From Verrucomicrobiota bacterium (lineage in GTDB: Bacteria; Verrucomicrobiota; Verrucomicrobiia; Chthoniobacterales; UBA10450): DNA of 42,813 nucleotides. A model generated the notes under the pieces. That model was not told where the DNA came from, made no database searches, and saw only the letters and a list, made by a program, of their open reading frames with translations. The translations under genes and the position numbers were made by a program. The DNA is taken from the NCBI GenBank assembly GCA_003217965.1, contig QHNB01000094.1, positions 1 through 42,813 on the forward strand, given 5' to 3'. This document shows, in pieces, positions 35,967 to 42,813 of this stretch; the stretch's first letter is position 1; the number at the start of each line of letters is the position of its first letter.

Positions 35967-37628
35967 ATGAAACGATTTCTGCTGTTTGTGCTGGTTGGAG
36001 CAGTCGTAGTATTGCTCGTCCTATTTGCGCTCCGCCGTCAGCCGGGCCCTGCCCACTCAGCCGCGGCCCGCCTGCTGCCATCCGACACCGCGCTGTTGTT
36101 CGAGATTCCGAACGCGGAGAAAAATCGAGAAGATTGGCACCGCACGGAATTGTATTCGCTTTATCGAGAGCCAGCCGTGCAGGCATTCTTACAGAAGCCG
36201 AAGGCGCAAGTGCAAGAGCGCAGTCCGCTCATTAACAGCTGGCGCGAGGCTGGAAAACTGCGGATGCGCGGCGCGTTCCTCGCAACGAATAGCTTTGATG
36301 CCAAAGCTGGAAACGCGCAACGCAGCACGAACGATTACGAGAAGCATCGCATCGATGTTATCGCCGGAGAAATTACGCTTGCGTCTACCGTCGTGGGTAA
36401 CCGTTTCCTGGTCGCCACCAACATTAACGATTTGATGGCGATGCTTGATCGAGTCGACGGCCGCGTGAAAACGCCGGCACTTGAATCAGATCAAAATTTC
36501 CGGGAAGCCATGAAGGAAATGCCGGCGGACCATGCGTGGCTGTTTTACGTTCAACCCAAACAACTGGGACAAAAGCTCACCGCATTGCGAGCACAAGATG
36601 GACGCGCCTTGCCACCGGGCGAACAAACAATGATCGAACGAATCCGAAGCTTCTCCCATGCAACGGTTTTTGATGGTCAGAGAATTCGAGAGGTGGATTT
36701 CACGGCTATGCCACGAATGTTCGATGCCAAACTGACGCGCGACACTCTTTCAATCGCGTCGCCCGATACCTTTCTCTACCTCGCTACAATCATTAATCTT
36801 CAACAACTCGCCTGGAATCAAATGCTCGCCAATGCCGCTGCCGCCACTGGCCAAAAACAGGCCCTAGCCCAGGCAGGTATTACGGCAGACGATTGGAGGG
36901 CCGCCTTCGGTGACGAAGTGTCGCTCATCGCGGATTGGCCGGCGAACGCGCGAATTCCCGGCGTGGTGGCGACGCTAACCATTCGCGATCCTTCGCGTGC
37001 GAAGAAGATTGTTAGCACACTTGCCGCTTCGTCGGGCTGGCAATCAACGATTCGAGATAATGTGCAGTATTTCACTGCGCCGATGGGGGGAAGCAGTCTG
37101 GCGATCAGCCTCATCGTGGCAGTTTCCGATCGCTTGCTCGTAATTGGCGGCGATTCAGCCAGGGTTGATCGAGCAGTGGCGCTGCCAAAAAACGGGACTG
37201 GATTGGATCGTTCGCCCAATTTTCGCAACGCGGCCAAGCTCGTGCCCGCTCCCGAGCAGATGTTCACCTACGTCGATTTGGCCGCCCTCTATTCGAGATT
37301 GGATGCGACGCTGCGCCCCATTCTGCAAATGAGCGCGGCGTTCGTTCCTTCGCTGACTGAGCATATCGACCCGGCCAAACTCCCGCCTGCTGAGGTCGTT
37401 GCACGTCACTTGAGCCCGGTCGTGGCGTCACAATGGTACGCGGGAAATGGTTATCGGTCGGAATCAGTTGGTACCATTACGATTGGCCAAACTGGCGGGG
37501 TGGCAGTGGCAGCATGGCTGGGCACGACACTTTTGAAGAATAAGACGAGCGTCATTTTGGCCTCTCCCGCGGCGACTTCTTCGGCAGCTCCCTCAACACC
37601 TTTGGTGAGTCCGGTGCCGACCCCGTAA
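35967..37628 (+). CDS. large envelope-anchored protein of unknown function
   Basis: The 553-aa protein has an N-terminal membrane anchor (MKRFLLFVLVGAVVVLLVLF) and then an exported region. It opens with SAAARLLPSDTALLFEIPNA, a beginning often seen in DUF3352-like proteins, which are of unknown role. Further blocks include RFLVATNINDLMAMLDRVDG and LLVIGGDSARVDRAVALPKN, which look like two similar substructures (a possible internal duplication). The tail is rich in Ala, Ser and Pro. No catalytic motif is evident. It stands alone, with a repeat before it and a small hypothetical gene after it. The family assignment is weak. Confidence 0.7.
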   Translation: MKRFLLFVLVGAVVVLLVLFALRRQPGPAHSAAARLLPSDTALLFEIPNAEKNREDWHRTELYSLYREPAVQAFLQKPKAQVQERSPLINSWREAGKLRMRGAFLATNSFDAKAGNAQRSTNDYEKHRIDVIAGEITLASTVVGNRFLVATNINDLMAMLDRVDGRVKTPALESDQNFREAMKEMPADHAWLFYVQPKQLGQKLTALRAQDGRALPPGEQTMIERIRSFSHATVFDGQRIREVDFTAMPRMFDAKLTRDTLSIASPDTFLYLATIINLQQLAWNQMLANAAAATGQKQALAQAGITADDWRAAFGDEVSLIADWPANARIPGVVATLTIRDPSRAKKIVSTLAASSGWQSTIRDNVQYFTAPMGGSSLAISLIVAVSDRLLVIGGDSARVDRAVALPKNGTGLDRSPNFRNAAKLVPAPEQMFTYVDLAALYSRLDATLRPILQMSAAFVPSLTEHIDPAKLPPAEVVARHLSPVVASQWYAGNGYRSESVGTITIGQTGGVAVAAWLGTTLLKNKTSVILASPAATSSAAPSTPLVSPVPTP

Positions 37629-37714
37629 CTCGCGCCATTTCGGCTAGCCACAGTTGGCTTGCTCAGAGAGAAATGTGCTGCGAATTCGCAAATCTGTGTT
37701 ACATTTCCGGCCCT

Positions 37715-38029
37715 ATGGCTATTCTCAAGAAAAACGCATTTTCCCGCCGGGTTCCTGATCTAGTCACGGAGGAACTCGTCGCTGTGCTTTCGCGCAGGGC
37801 GTCGTTCGAGTTCAAGCAGCTCTTCGACATCGTGCACGAAAATCTCCGTGCCCGCAACGCCGCGAGTGGCGGAGAGGAAATGCTCCGGTTGCGTGCGTAT
37901 GAAAAACTTCAGAATCTGGTTGCACGCGGCGCTGTAAAGAAGAATGGCAAAAAATACAAGGGCTTGCCCTCGGCCCTGGCGAGCGCGATCGCACCGCCAA
38001 ACGGTCATATTCCAGCAGGCGTAAAATAA
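37715..38029 (+). CDS. small basic hypothetical protein
   Basis: The 104-aa protein is predicted to be soluble, with a helical middle (EELVAVLSRRASFEFKQLFD) and a basic C-terminal part (GAVKKNGKKYKGLPSAL). The segment LRAYEKLQNLVARGAVKKNG could be a winged-helix-like end, but no family is recognised. The ATG at 37715 is preferred; 14 earlier codons, from 37673, include three cysteines and look non-coding. It precedes nuoA by 22 nt on the same strand. Confidence 0.6.
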   Translation: MAILKKNAFSRRVPDLVTEELVAVLSRRASFEFKQLFDIVHENLRARNAASGGEEMLRLRAYEKLQNLVARGAVKKNGKKYKGLPSALASAIAPPNGHIPAGVK

Positions 38030-38051
38030 TAGGCTGCGGCAGCGTTGGCGC

Positions 38052-38423
38052 ATGCTGCGAGAATACATTCCGGTTTTGCTCCAGATCATTGTGGCGGTTG
38101 GCTTCGCCGTCGCGGCATTGGTGGTGAGCGTGATTCTCGGAAAGACCGGCCGCCGTAATCGGATCAAGGATTCAGCATACGAATGCGGCATGGTGCCGCA
38201 GGGAGAAGTACAGCCGCGATTCAGCGTCAGATTTTATTTGGTCGCGATGCTGTTCATTCTCTTCGATTTGGAAATCGTCTTCATGTACCCCTGGGCGGTC
38301 GTTTATCGGGAATCCATCCGGCACAGCTCGGTGATCTTTTGGAGCATGTTCAGTTTCATCTCGATCTTGATGATCGGGTATATTTACGCACTCCGGAAAG
38401 GCGTGCTCGATTGGAAAAAATAG
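38052..38423 (+). CDS. nuoA: NADH-quinone oxidoreductase subunit A
   Basis: A membrane subunit of respiratory complex I, with three helices: near residues 7-29, VRFYLVAMLFILFDLEIVFM, and VIFWSMFSFISILMIGYIYA. The conserved YECGM and PRFSVRFYLVAM, with the acidic DLE, are exactly in place. The 123-aa length is typical. Normally nuoA is first in a nuoABC... operon, but here the next gene is a Dabb-domain protein, so nuoA is isolated at this locus. Other complex I genes must be elsewhere, or this is an extra copy. Confidence 0.93.
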   Translation: MLREYIPVLLQIIVAVGFAVAALVVSVILGKTGRRNRIKDSAYECGMVPQGEVQPRFSVRFYLVAMLFILFDLEIVFMYPWAVVYRESIRHSSVIFWSMFSFISILMIGYIYALRKGVLDWKK

Positions 38424-38535
38424 GCTCGTCGCTCCTGCCTGCTGCGGCGATGTAAAAGGCCATCTTTTCTCTGTGAAGCGGGGTCAGTTTCGTCCTTGCG
38501 CGGCCTCACCAGACCGCCTAATAGCTTGAGCCCCC

Positions 38536-38853
38536 ATGGTGCATCACATCGTCCTTTATAAGCTGAAGCCCGAGGTTACGCCCGCGCGCGTGGAAGAGAT
38601 GATGATGAACACGCGCATGCAGTTATTGAAAATTCCGGAGGTCCTCAACATTAAATGCGGCAAGCGCATTGATCCGGAAATGACCTGGCCCCTTTTCATC
38701 GCCATCGATTTCGAGTCTATGGACAAATACGCCATTTTTCGTGAGGACCCGATCTTCGTGAAATTTAACGAAGAAATTATCAAGCCTAATACCGCTGACG
38801 CTCTCTCACTCGACTTCGAAATGGACCCTGGGAAAGACGTGCGATTCTCATAG
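38536..38853 (+). CDS. Dabb (stress-responsive A/B barrel) family protein
   Basis: The 105-aa protein starts MVHHIVLYKLKPEVTPARVE and has the Dabb-fold features: alternating beta strands and helices, and a central AIDFESMDKYAIFREDP. Family members form dimers and have varied, mostly unknown roles, some in stress response or polyketide cyclisation. It starts 112 nt after nuoA and ends 70 nt before a glycosyltransferase; no functional link is evident. Confidence 0.82.
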   Translation: MVHHIVLYKLKPEVTPARVEEMMMNTRMQLLKIPEVLNIKCGKRIDPEMTWPLFIAIDFESMDKYAIFREDPIFVKFNEEIIKPNTADALSLDFEMDPGKDVRFS

Positions 38854-38923
38854 GATCCGGCACGGGTCAAAGCCCGGTTCAGTACTTGCCTGCGCATCCG
38901 GACGTCCAAAATCAGCAACAACC

Positions 38924-40147
38924 ATGCGGCTGGGCTATATTTATTCGCGTTACCCGGTCCTCTCCCAAACATTTTGCGACGCCGAAATGCTAGAGCTGGA
39001 GCGACGGGGACACGAAATCGTCCTCGCCTCGCTCTACCCTCCCAAGACCGAGCTGCGCCACGAATATCTGGCAAAACTGCGCGCCAAAATTCAGTATGCG
39101 CCGGACTCGGGCGCCTTAGATAAGCTGGCGCGCAAGGCGAAGCGGAGTGGGCGGTGGCCGGCAGCGATGGTGCAGGAACACGACCTAAAATATGGTGCGG
39201 AGTACAAGGCAGCCCTGCGCGCGCGTAACGCACTTTTCTTCGTCGAGCTTTTCGAGCGGGAACGTATTCCGCATTTTCACGTTCATTTTGCCAATCGGGC
39301 CGCCCACACGGCCCTATTTGTAAAAGCGATTAGCGGCATTCCCTTCAGCATCACCGCCCATGGACAGGATTTTATGACCGATCTCGGCAACGAAGGGCTA
39401 TTACGCGAGCTTTGCGCGGCCGCAGAATTCGTTGGGGCAGAAACAGACTACAGCCGAGATCTGCTTGCTTCTCGCTGTCCCAAGGCTGCTGGGAAAATCT
39501 TTCGCGTCTACAATGGCATCGATCTCAGTCGATTTCCGGAGAGCGGAAGTCATCCAGCATCGCCCGGTCCAATTCGGTTGCTTAGCGTCGGTCGTCTCGT
39601 TGCCTTCAAAGGATTTCAGCACCTGATTGATGCGTGCTCCGAGCTGGAGAAACGTGGAATTGATTTTGCCCTTCAAATCATCGGGGATGGCCCATTGCGA
39701 GACGAACTTGAAATGCGCGCCCGCCGGTACGGCTTGAGTGGCAGAATTCAGTTCGCCGGCGAGCAATCGCAGAATCAAGTGCTCAGTGCTTTGCGTGCCT
39801 GCGATATTTTCGTTCTCGCCTCCACTGTTGACGCGCGCGGCGCCAGTGATGTCTTTCCCACCGTAATCGCTGAAGCAATGGCGAGCGGAAGACCTGTGGT
39901 GTCGACAACCGTCGCCGGAATTCCAGAATTAGTGGCAAACGGCGAGACCGGATTGCTGGTTCCTCCAGACGATTCTCGAAGGTTAGCCGACGCGCTGGAG
40001 CGTCTCGCGCGCGATGGCAGCCTGCGCGCGAACTTCGGTCGGGCCGGTCGTCAGCGAATCGAAGATGTGTTTACCATCGAAAGAACGATTGAACGGTTGC
40101 TGGCCCGTTTCGCAGCAACGGCACGTTCGGTTTTGATCCGGCGCTAA
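38924..40147 (+). CDS. GT4-type glycosyltransferase (GT-B fold)
   Basis: The 407-aa protein has the two Rossmann halves of GT-B enzymes. The N-terminal half includes FSITAHGQDFM and the donor side IRLLSVGRLVAFKGFQHLID. The C-terminal half has the acidic motif SDVFPTVIAEAMASGRPVVS, typical of family GT4 (as in WcaL/colanic acid enzymes). It likely adds a sugar to a surface polysaccharide or lipid-linked chain. It ends 3 nt before the RmlA-like gene, so the two are probably co-transcribed. Confidence 0.85.
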   Translation: MRLGYIYSRYPVLSQTFCDAEMLELERRGHEIVLASLYPPKTELRHEYLAKLRAKIQYAPDSGALDKLARKAKRSGRWPAAMVQEHDLKYGAEYKAALRARNALFFVELFERERIPHFHVHFANRAAHTALFVKAISGIPFSITAHGQDFMTDLGNEGLLRELCAAAEFVGAETDYSRDLLASRCPKAAGKIFRVYNGIDLSRFPESGSHPASPGPIRLLSVGRLVAFKGFQHLIDACSELEKRGIDFALQIIGDGPLRDELEMRARRYGLSGRIQFAGEQSQNQVLSALRACDIFVLASTVDARGASDVFPTVIAEAMASGRPVVSTTVAGIPELVANGETGLLVPPDDSRRLADALERLARDGSLRANFGRAGRQRIEDVFTIERTIERLLARFAATARSVLIRR

Positions 40148-40150
40148 ATT

Positions 40151-40954
40151 ATGTCAGAAGTGGTCGCAATGACAAAGAAAGCGATCTTGCTCGCAGGCGG
40201 CGCCGGCAGTCGTTTATTTCCACTAACGCGGATCGTCTGTAAGCAGCTGCTACCAATCTACGATAAACCGATGATCTGTTACCCGCTGGCCACGCTCATG
40301 CTCGGAGGCCTGCGCGAGATCCTTGTCATCTCTACTCCGAAAGATTTGCCAGTGCTGCGTAATTTCCTCGGCGACGGCACGCACTTGGGCATTAAACTCG
40401 ATTATGCCGAACAGCCGAAACCGGAAGGCATCGCCCAGGCGTTTTTAATCGGAGCGAAGTTTGTTGAGGACAGAGGCGTGTCGCTGATTCTCGGCGACAA
40501 CATTTTTTATGGGAAACTGGATTTCTTCCGTGAAGCGCTGGCGTTGAAACGGGGCGCCTGCGTCTTTGGCTATCAAGTTCGCGATCCAGTTTACGTGTAT
40601 GACGAACGCGTCGTCGAATTTTGCCGGGCCCTCAAACCGTCAGCTCGCGGGGAGATCGAAATCACCGATCTCAATCGGCGCTATTTGGAGGATGGCGAAC
40701 TGCAAGTGAAGCGATTAGGTCGCGGTATCGCCTGGCTCGACACTGGCACACCGACGAGTTTGCTGGAGGCGAGCAATTACATTGCCACCATCGAGCACCG
40801 CCAGGGAATGAAGATCGCATGCCTTGAGGAGATCGCGTTGCGCATGGGATTTATCCGTGCGGCTGAGCTGTCGTCCCTCATCGATCGACTGCCAAAGGGC
40901 GACTACCGCGATTATCTGCAGCGCGTAGCCGATGAGGGACCGATTCCGCACTGA
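40151..40954 (+). CDS. rmlA: RmlA-like glucose-1-phosphate thymidylyltransferase with internal gap
   Basis: RmlA makes dTDP-glucose from dTTP and glucose-1-phosphate for deoxysugar synthesis. The nucleotide-binding N-terminus is intact (AILLAGGAGSRLFPLT, KQLLPIYDKPMICYPL) and so are LILGDNIFYG and the C-terminal KPSARGEIEITDLNRRYL and AWLDTGTP. After YQVRDP (residues 141-146) the chain goes directly to VYVYDERVVEF. The usual stretch of about 33 residues, which carries the sugar-binding Glu-Lys-Pro (IEEKP), is missing in frame. The enzyme may be inactive. MTKKAILLAGG at 40169 may be the true start, giving a typical length if the gap were filled. It ends 2 nt before the convergent sco gene. Confidence 0.8.
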   Translation: MSEVVAMTKKAILLAGGAGSRLFPLTRIVCKQLLPIYDKPMICYPLATLMLGGLREILVISTPKDLPVLRNFLGDGTHLGIKLDYAEQPKPEGIAQAFLIGAKFVEDRGVSLILGDNIFYGKLDFFREALALKRGACVFGYQVRDPVYVYDERVVEFCRALKPSARGEIEITDLNRRYLEDGELQVKRLGRGIAWLDTGTPTSLLEASNYIATIEHRQGMKIACLEEIALRMGFIRAAELSSLIDRLPKGDYRDYLQRVADEGPIPH

Positions 40955-40956
40955 GA

Positions 40957-41610
40957 TCAGCGCGGTTGCTCCTTCAACAAATGATTTGTGTCGGCAAGAA
41001 GTCTGGTGACGGCATCTGCTTCAGTGCCATCGTAGTAACCTCGGATTTGCCCGCGACGATCGACTAGAATCATGCGCGTGCTGTGTAACGGTTCGCCGTT
41101 TTCGCCGGCATGCTCCGCTGCGGCCAGTTTGAAGCCATGCTCGGACAGATCGTAAATCGCAGGTTTCGGTCCGGTGAGGAAATCCCATCGCCCCGGTTCG
41201 GCCTGCAATCGATTCGCGTACTCGCGCAGCATCTGCGGTGTGTCTCTTTCGGGGTCGACGGTGAACGAAACGAAATGTACCTCTGTCTTCTCCAGCGGCT
41301 TTTGCATTTCGCTCATCCGGCTGCTGATCATCGGACAAGGGCCGGGGCAGGTCGTATAAATAAAATCGGCGATCCAAATTTTGCCGGCTAATTGCGCTAA
41401 GCCAAAGGGCTGCCCATTCTGATTTGTAAACTGAAATGAAGGTACCGTGCCGTAAGAAGAAATAGTACGCTGCCGGAGCGCGTTCACTTCCAGGTGACGT
41501 AGCCAAAGCAAGAGTCCGAGCGTGATCAGCGGGATCAGAATCAACGTCACCTTCCAAGCAATGCCACTGCGTGTCGGCGTACGATCTGTTGTCACAAAGG
41601 TTGTATTCAT
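40957..41610 (-). CDS. SCO1/SenC-type copper chaperone
   Basis: Helps assemble the CuA site of cytochrome oxidase. A membrane helix near residues 20-40 (VTLILIPLITLGLLLWL) anchors a thioredoxin-like domain. The copper-binding cysteines are in TTCPGPCPM and the histidine in EPLHSTRMIL. VSFTVDPERDTPQMLREYAN is conserved. Length is 217 aa. Its start overlaps the ctaB stop (41607-41610, ATGA), so sco is the last gene of the ctaA-ctaB-sco unit. This supports a heme-copper oxidase in the organism, encoded elsewhere. Confidence 0.92.
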   Translation of the reverse strand: MNTTFVTTDRTPTRSGIAWKVTLILIPLITLGLLLWLRHLEVNALRQRTISSYGTVPSFQFTNQNGQPFGLAQLAGKIWIADFIYTTCPGPCPMISSRMSEMQKPLEKTEVHFVSFTVDPERDTPQMLREYANRLQAEPGRWDFLTGPKPAIYDLSEHGFKLAAAEHAGENGEPLHSTRMILVDRRGQIRGYYDGTEADAVTRLLADTNHLLKEQPR

Positions 41611-42506
41611 GATTTCGTCAGAACGAGTGCGCCGAGTAGCAATGGAAGATAAACAATCGACGCGATGAATAATGAGCGCGCTGCGCTTGGCGTGCGCATC
41701 CTTAAAAAACGCATGGCAACAGCAGTGAACAAACCGCCGAGCAAAAGCTCGATTGCAAGGTAAACAAAATTGGCAATTCCAAGAAACGTCGGCAGACCTG
41801 CGATCACCAGCAGCAGGATGCAGAAGAAGACGCTCTGGCTGGCGCTGCGCTCGCCACTGCGGTCATCACTCGAAATCATGCGAAATCCTGCCCGCGAATA
41901 GTCTTCGCGGAACATCCACGCGATGGCGAAAAAATGCGGTAACTGCCACAAAAAAACGATCGCGAAGAGACTCCACGCGCCTGCGCCAATATTTCCCCGC
42001 GCAGCCGCCCAGCCGATCATCGGCGGAATCGCGCCGGGAATTGCACCGACCGCCGTGTTGGCAGTGTTGGCGCGCTTCATCGGCGTGTAAGCAAGAATGT
42101 AAATTCCGATCGTTATCGCTGTCAGCGCCGCACTAAGCAGATTGCAAACAATTGCCAAATACCCGACTCCAAAAATCGACAGCACGACGCCAAGGAGCAA
42201 TGCTTGCAGCGGTCGCATTCGGCCGGCCGGTATCGGACGCATTTTTGTACGGCGCATCATCGCGTCGGCGGTGCGTTCCCACCATTGATTGAGCGCAGCA
42301 GCCCCGGCGGCTGCAGCGGCGGTTCCAAAAACAACGTGAAACAGCGCCATGTAGTCGATCGGCGATTCCGATCCGAGGTAAAAACCAACCGCGGTTGTAA
42401 CCAGAACAAGCAGTGTCAATCGCGCTTTGACGAGCACAGCCAGATCGGCAAGGAACCGATTGCGCGACGGCGCAAGATTGGGATTTCCAAGCGCGGCCGT
42501 TTTCAT
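41607..42506 (-). CDS. ctaB: protoheme IX farnesyltransferase (heme O synthase)
   Basis: The integral membrane UbiA-type enzyme converts heme B to heme O. Conserved blocks are NQWWERTADAMMRRTKMRPI (the Asp-rich prenyl diphosphate site), the cytoplasmic YTPMKRANTANTAVGAIPGA, and the later DYSRAGFRMISSDD. Nine or so membrane spans fit the family. Length is 299 aa. The ATG overlaps the ctaA stop by 4 nt and the stop overlaps the sco start by 4 nt. Confidence 0.95.
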   Translation of the reverse strand: MKTAALGNPNLAPSRNRFLADLAVLVKARLTLLVLVTTAVGFYLGSESPIDYMALFHVVFGTAAAAAGAAALNQWWERTADAMMRRTKMRPIPAGRMRPLQALLLGVVLSIFGVGYLAIVCNLLSAALTAITIGIYILAYTPMKRANTANTAVGAIPGAIPPMIGWAAARGNIGAGAWSLFAIVFLWQLPHFFAIAWMFREDYSRAGFRMISSDDRSGERSASQSVFFCILLLVIAGLPTFLGIANFVYLAIELLLGGLFTAVAMRFLRMRTPSAARSLFIASIVYLPLLLGALVLTKS

Positions 42507-42813
42507 GCGGAGGCGCGGTCGCCCTGCAGCGTACGCGGGTCCGAGCCGGACTTGTACTGTCGCACCCTATCAACTTGTCCTTGTGAAATTCGCCAGCAAA
42601 TCGCAGAAATGCTCACGCCAAAAGATAGCATGATCGCGCCGAGCGCGACATGCGCTGTCGCGACGTCGGCTGCCTTATTGCTCCAGACTATCCAGGCGCC
42701 AAGCGTAATCTGACAAACGACCAACACGACCCACAAGATCGACAATCGCTTCAGCGCAGGAAAGCGGGGCGCATCTCTCCAAACGCGAAGACAAAAGGCA
42801 ACTACAGCAATGG
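42503..42813 (-). CDS. ctaA: heme A synthase, C-terminal part (partial at right edge)
   Basis: The frame is open from the window's right edge, so only about the last 103 residues are seen. They include a membrane helix LSILWVVLVVCQITLGAWIV, then the conserved histidine-bearing AHVALGAIMLSFGVSI and a short tail. This matches the C-terminal helices of CtaA/COX15, which oxidises heme O to heme A. The stop overlaps the ctaB start by 4 nt, in the order ctaA-ctaB-sco. The N-terminal half cannot be checked, so the call rests on these two helices and the neighbours. Confidence 0.8.
   Translation of the reverse strand, partial: IAVVAFCLRVWRDAPRFPALKRLSILWVVLVVCQITLGAWIVWSNKAADVATAHVALGAIMLSFGVSISAICWRISQGQVDRVRQYKSGSDPRTLQGDRASA

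Overview
The window reads as a chromosomal segment of a moderately GC-rich, Gram-negative bacterium. The mix of genes suggests a soil Verrucomicrobiota of the Chthoniobacterales/Spartobacteria type: an exbB-exbD-tonB-exbD cluster, a class III cyclase fused to TolB-like and TPR domains, an NAD ligase, a PdeM-type phosphoesterase, a DUF3185 protein, heme A/O synthesis genes, and many short palindromic intergenic repeats. This placement is inferred from gene content and protein style, not from a marker-gene search. No rRNA, tRNA, CRISPR array, prophage or complete insertion sequence was seen.

Layout. 1-2017: 3' part of an ABCG-type ABC transporter. 2018-3624: an M24 aminopeptidase gene between two composite inverted repeats; the protein appears to have lost an internal active-site segment. 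3625-6582: a membrane zinc protease, then an ECF sigma factor, a one-span membrane protein (anti-sigma-like) and an HtrA-like protein that lacks all three catalytic residues. 6583-11096: ligA facing a fused amino-sugar kinase/MurQ etherase, then two tiny membrane proteins. 11152-14729: an intact HtrA protease, an unrecognised HExxH protein and lysine 2,3-aminomutase. 14884-19067: the SAM cycle (metK and ahcY on the minus strand, separated by a GxxExxY gene with terminal inverted repeats) facing an ArsR-methyltransferase regulator, with a 20-bp palindrome over the predicted promoter. 19120-23417: cyclase/TolB/TPR protein, phosphodiester glycosidase-family protein, FAH-family protein. 23645-26192: TonB energy module. 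26193-31168: rdgB, leuS (carrying an in-frame repeat element), mscL with a zinc ribbon, pdeM, 3D-domain lipoprotein. 31201-38853: galE, small secreted protein with its own terminator, hisS, UVR-motif protein, xerC/D, two hypotheticals, an isolated nuoA, a Dabb protein. 38924-42813: glycosyltransferase, an RmlA-like nucleotidyltransferase with an internal gap, and the ctaA-ctaB-sco operon of terminal oxidase assembly.

How the parts work together. Three physiological groups stand out. First, methyl-cycle genes lie beside a regulator likely to sense SAM or SAH. Second, there is an envelope stress set: a sigma factor, a membrane regulator and a dead HtrA-like sensor, with an active HtrA about 5 kb away. 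Third, there are envelope functions: TonB energisation, MurNAc recycling, lipoprotein, and polysaccharide precursors. A second theme is repeat-driven change. REP-like palindromes sit in many gaps, enter leuS in frame, appear to extend the apparent N-termini of two genes, and flank a gene with an internal deletion.
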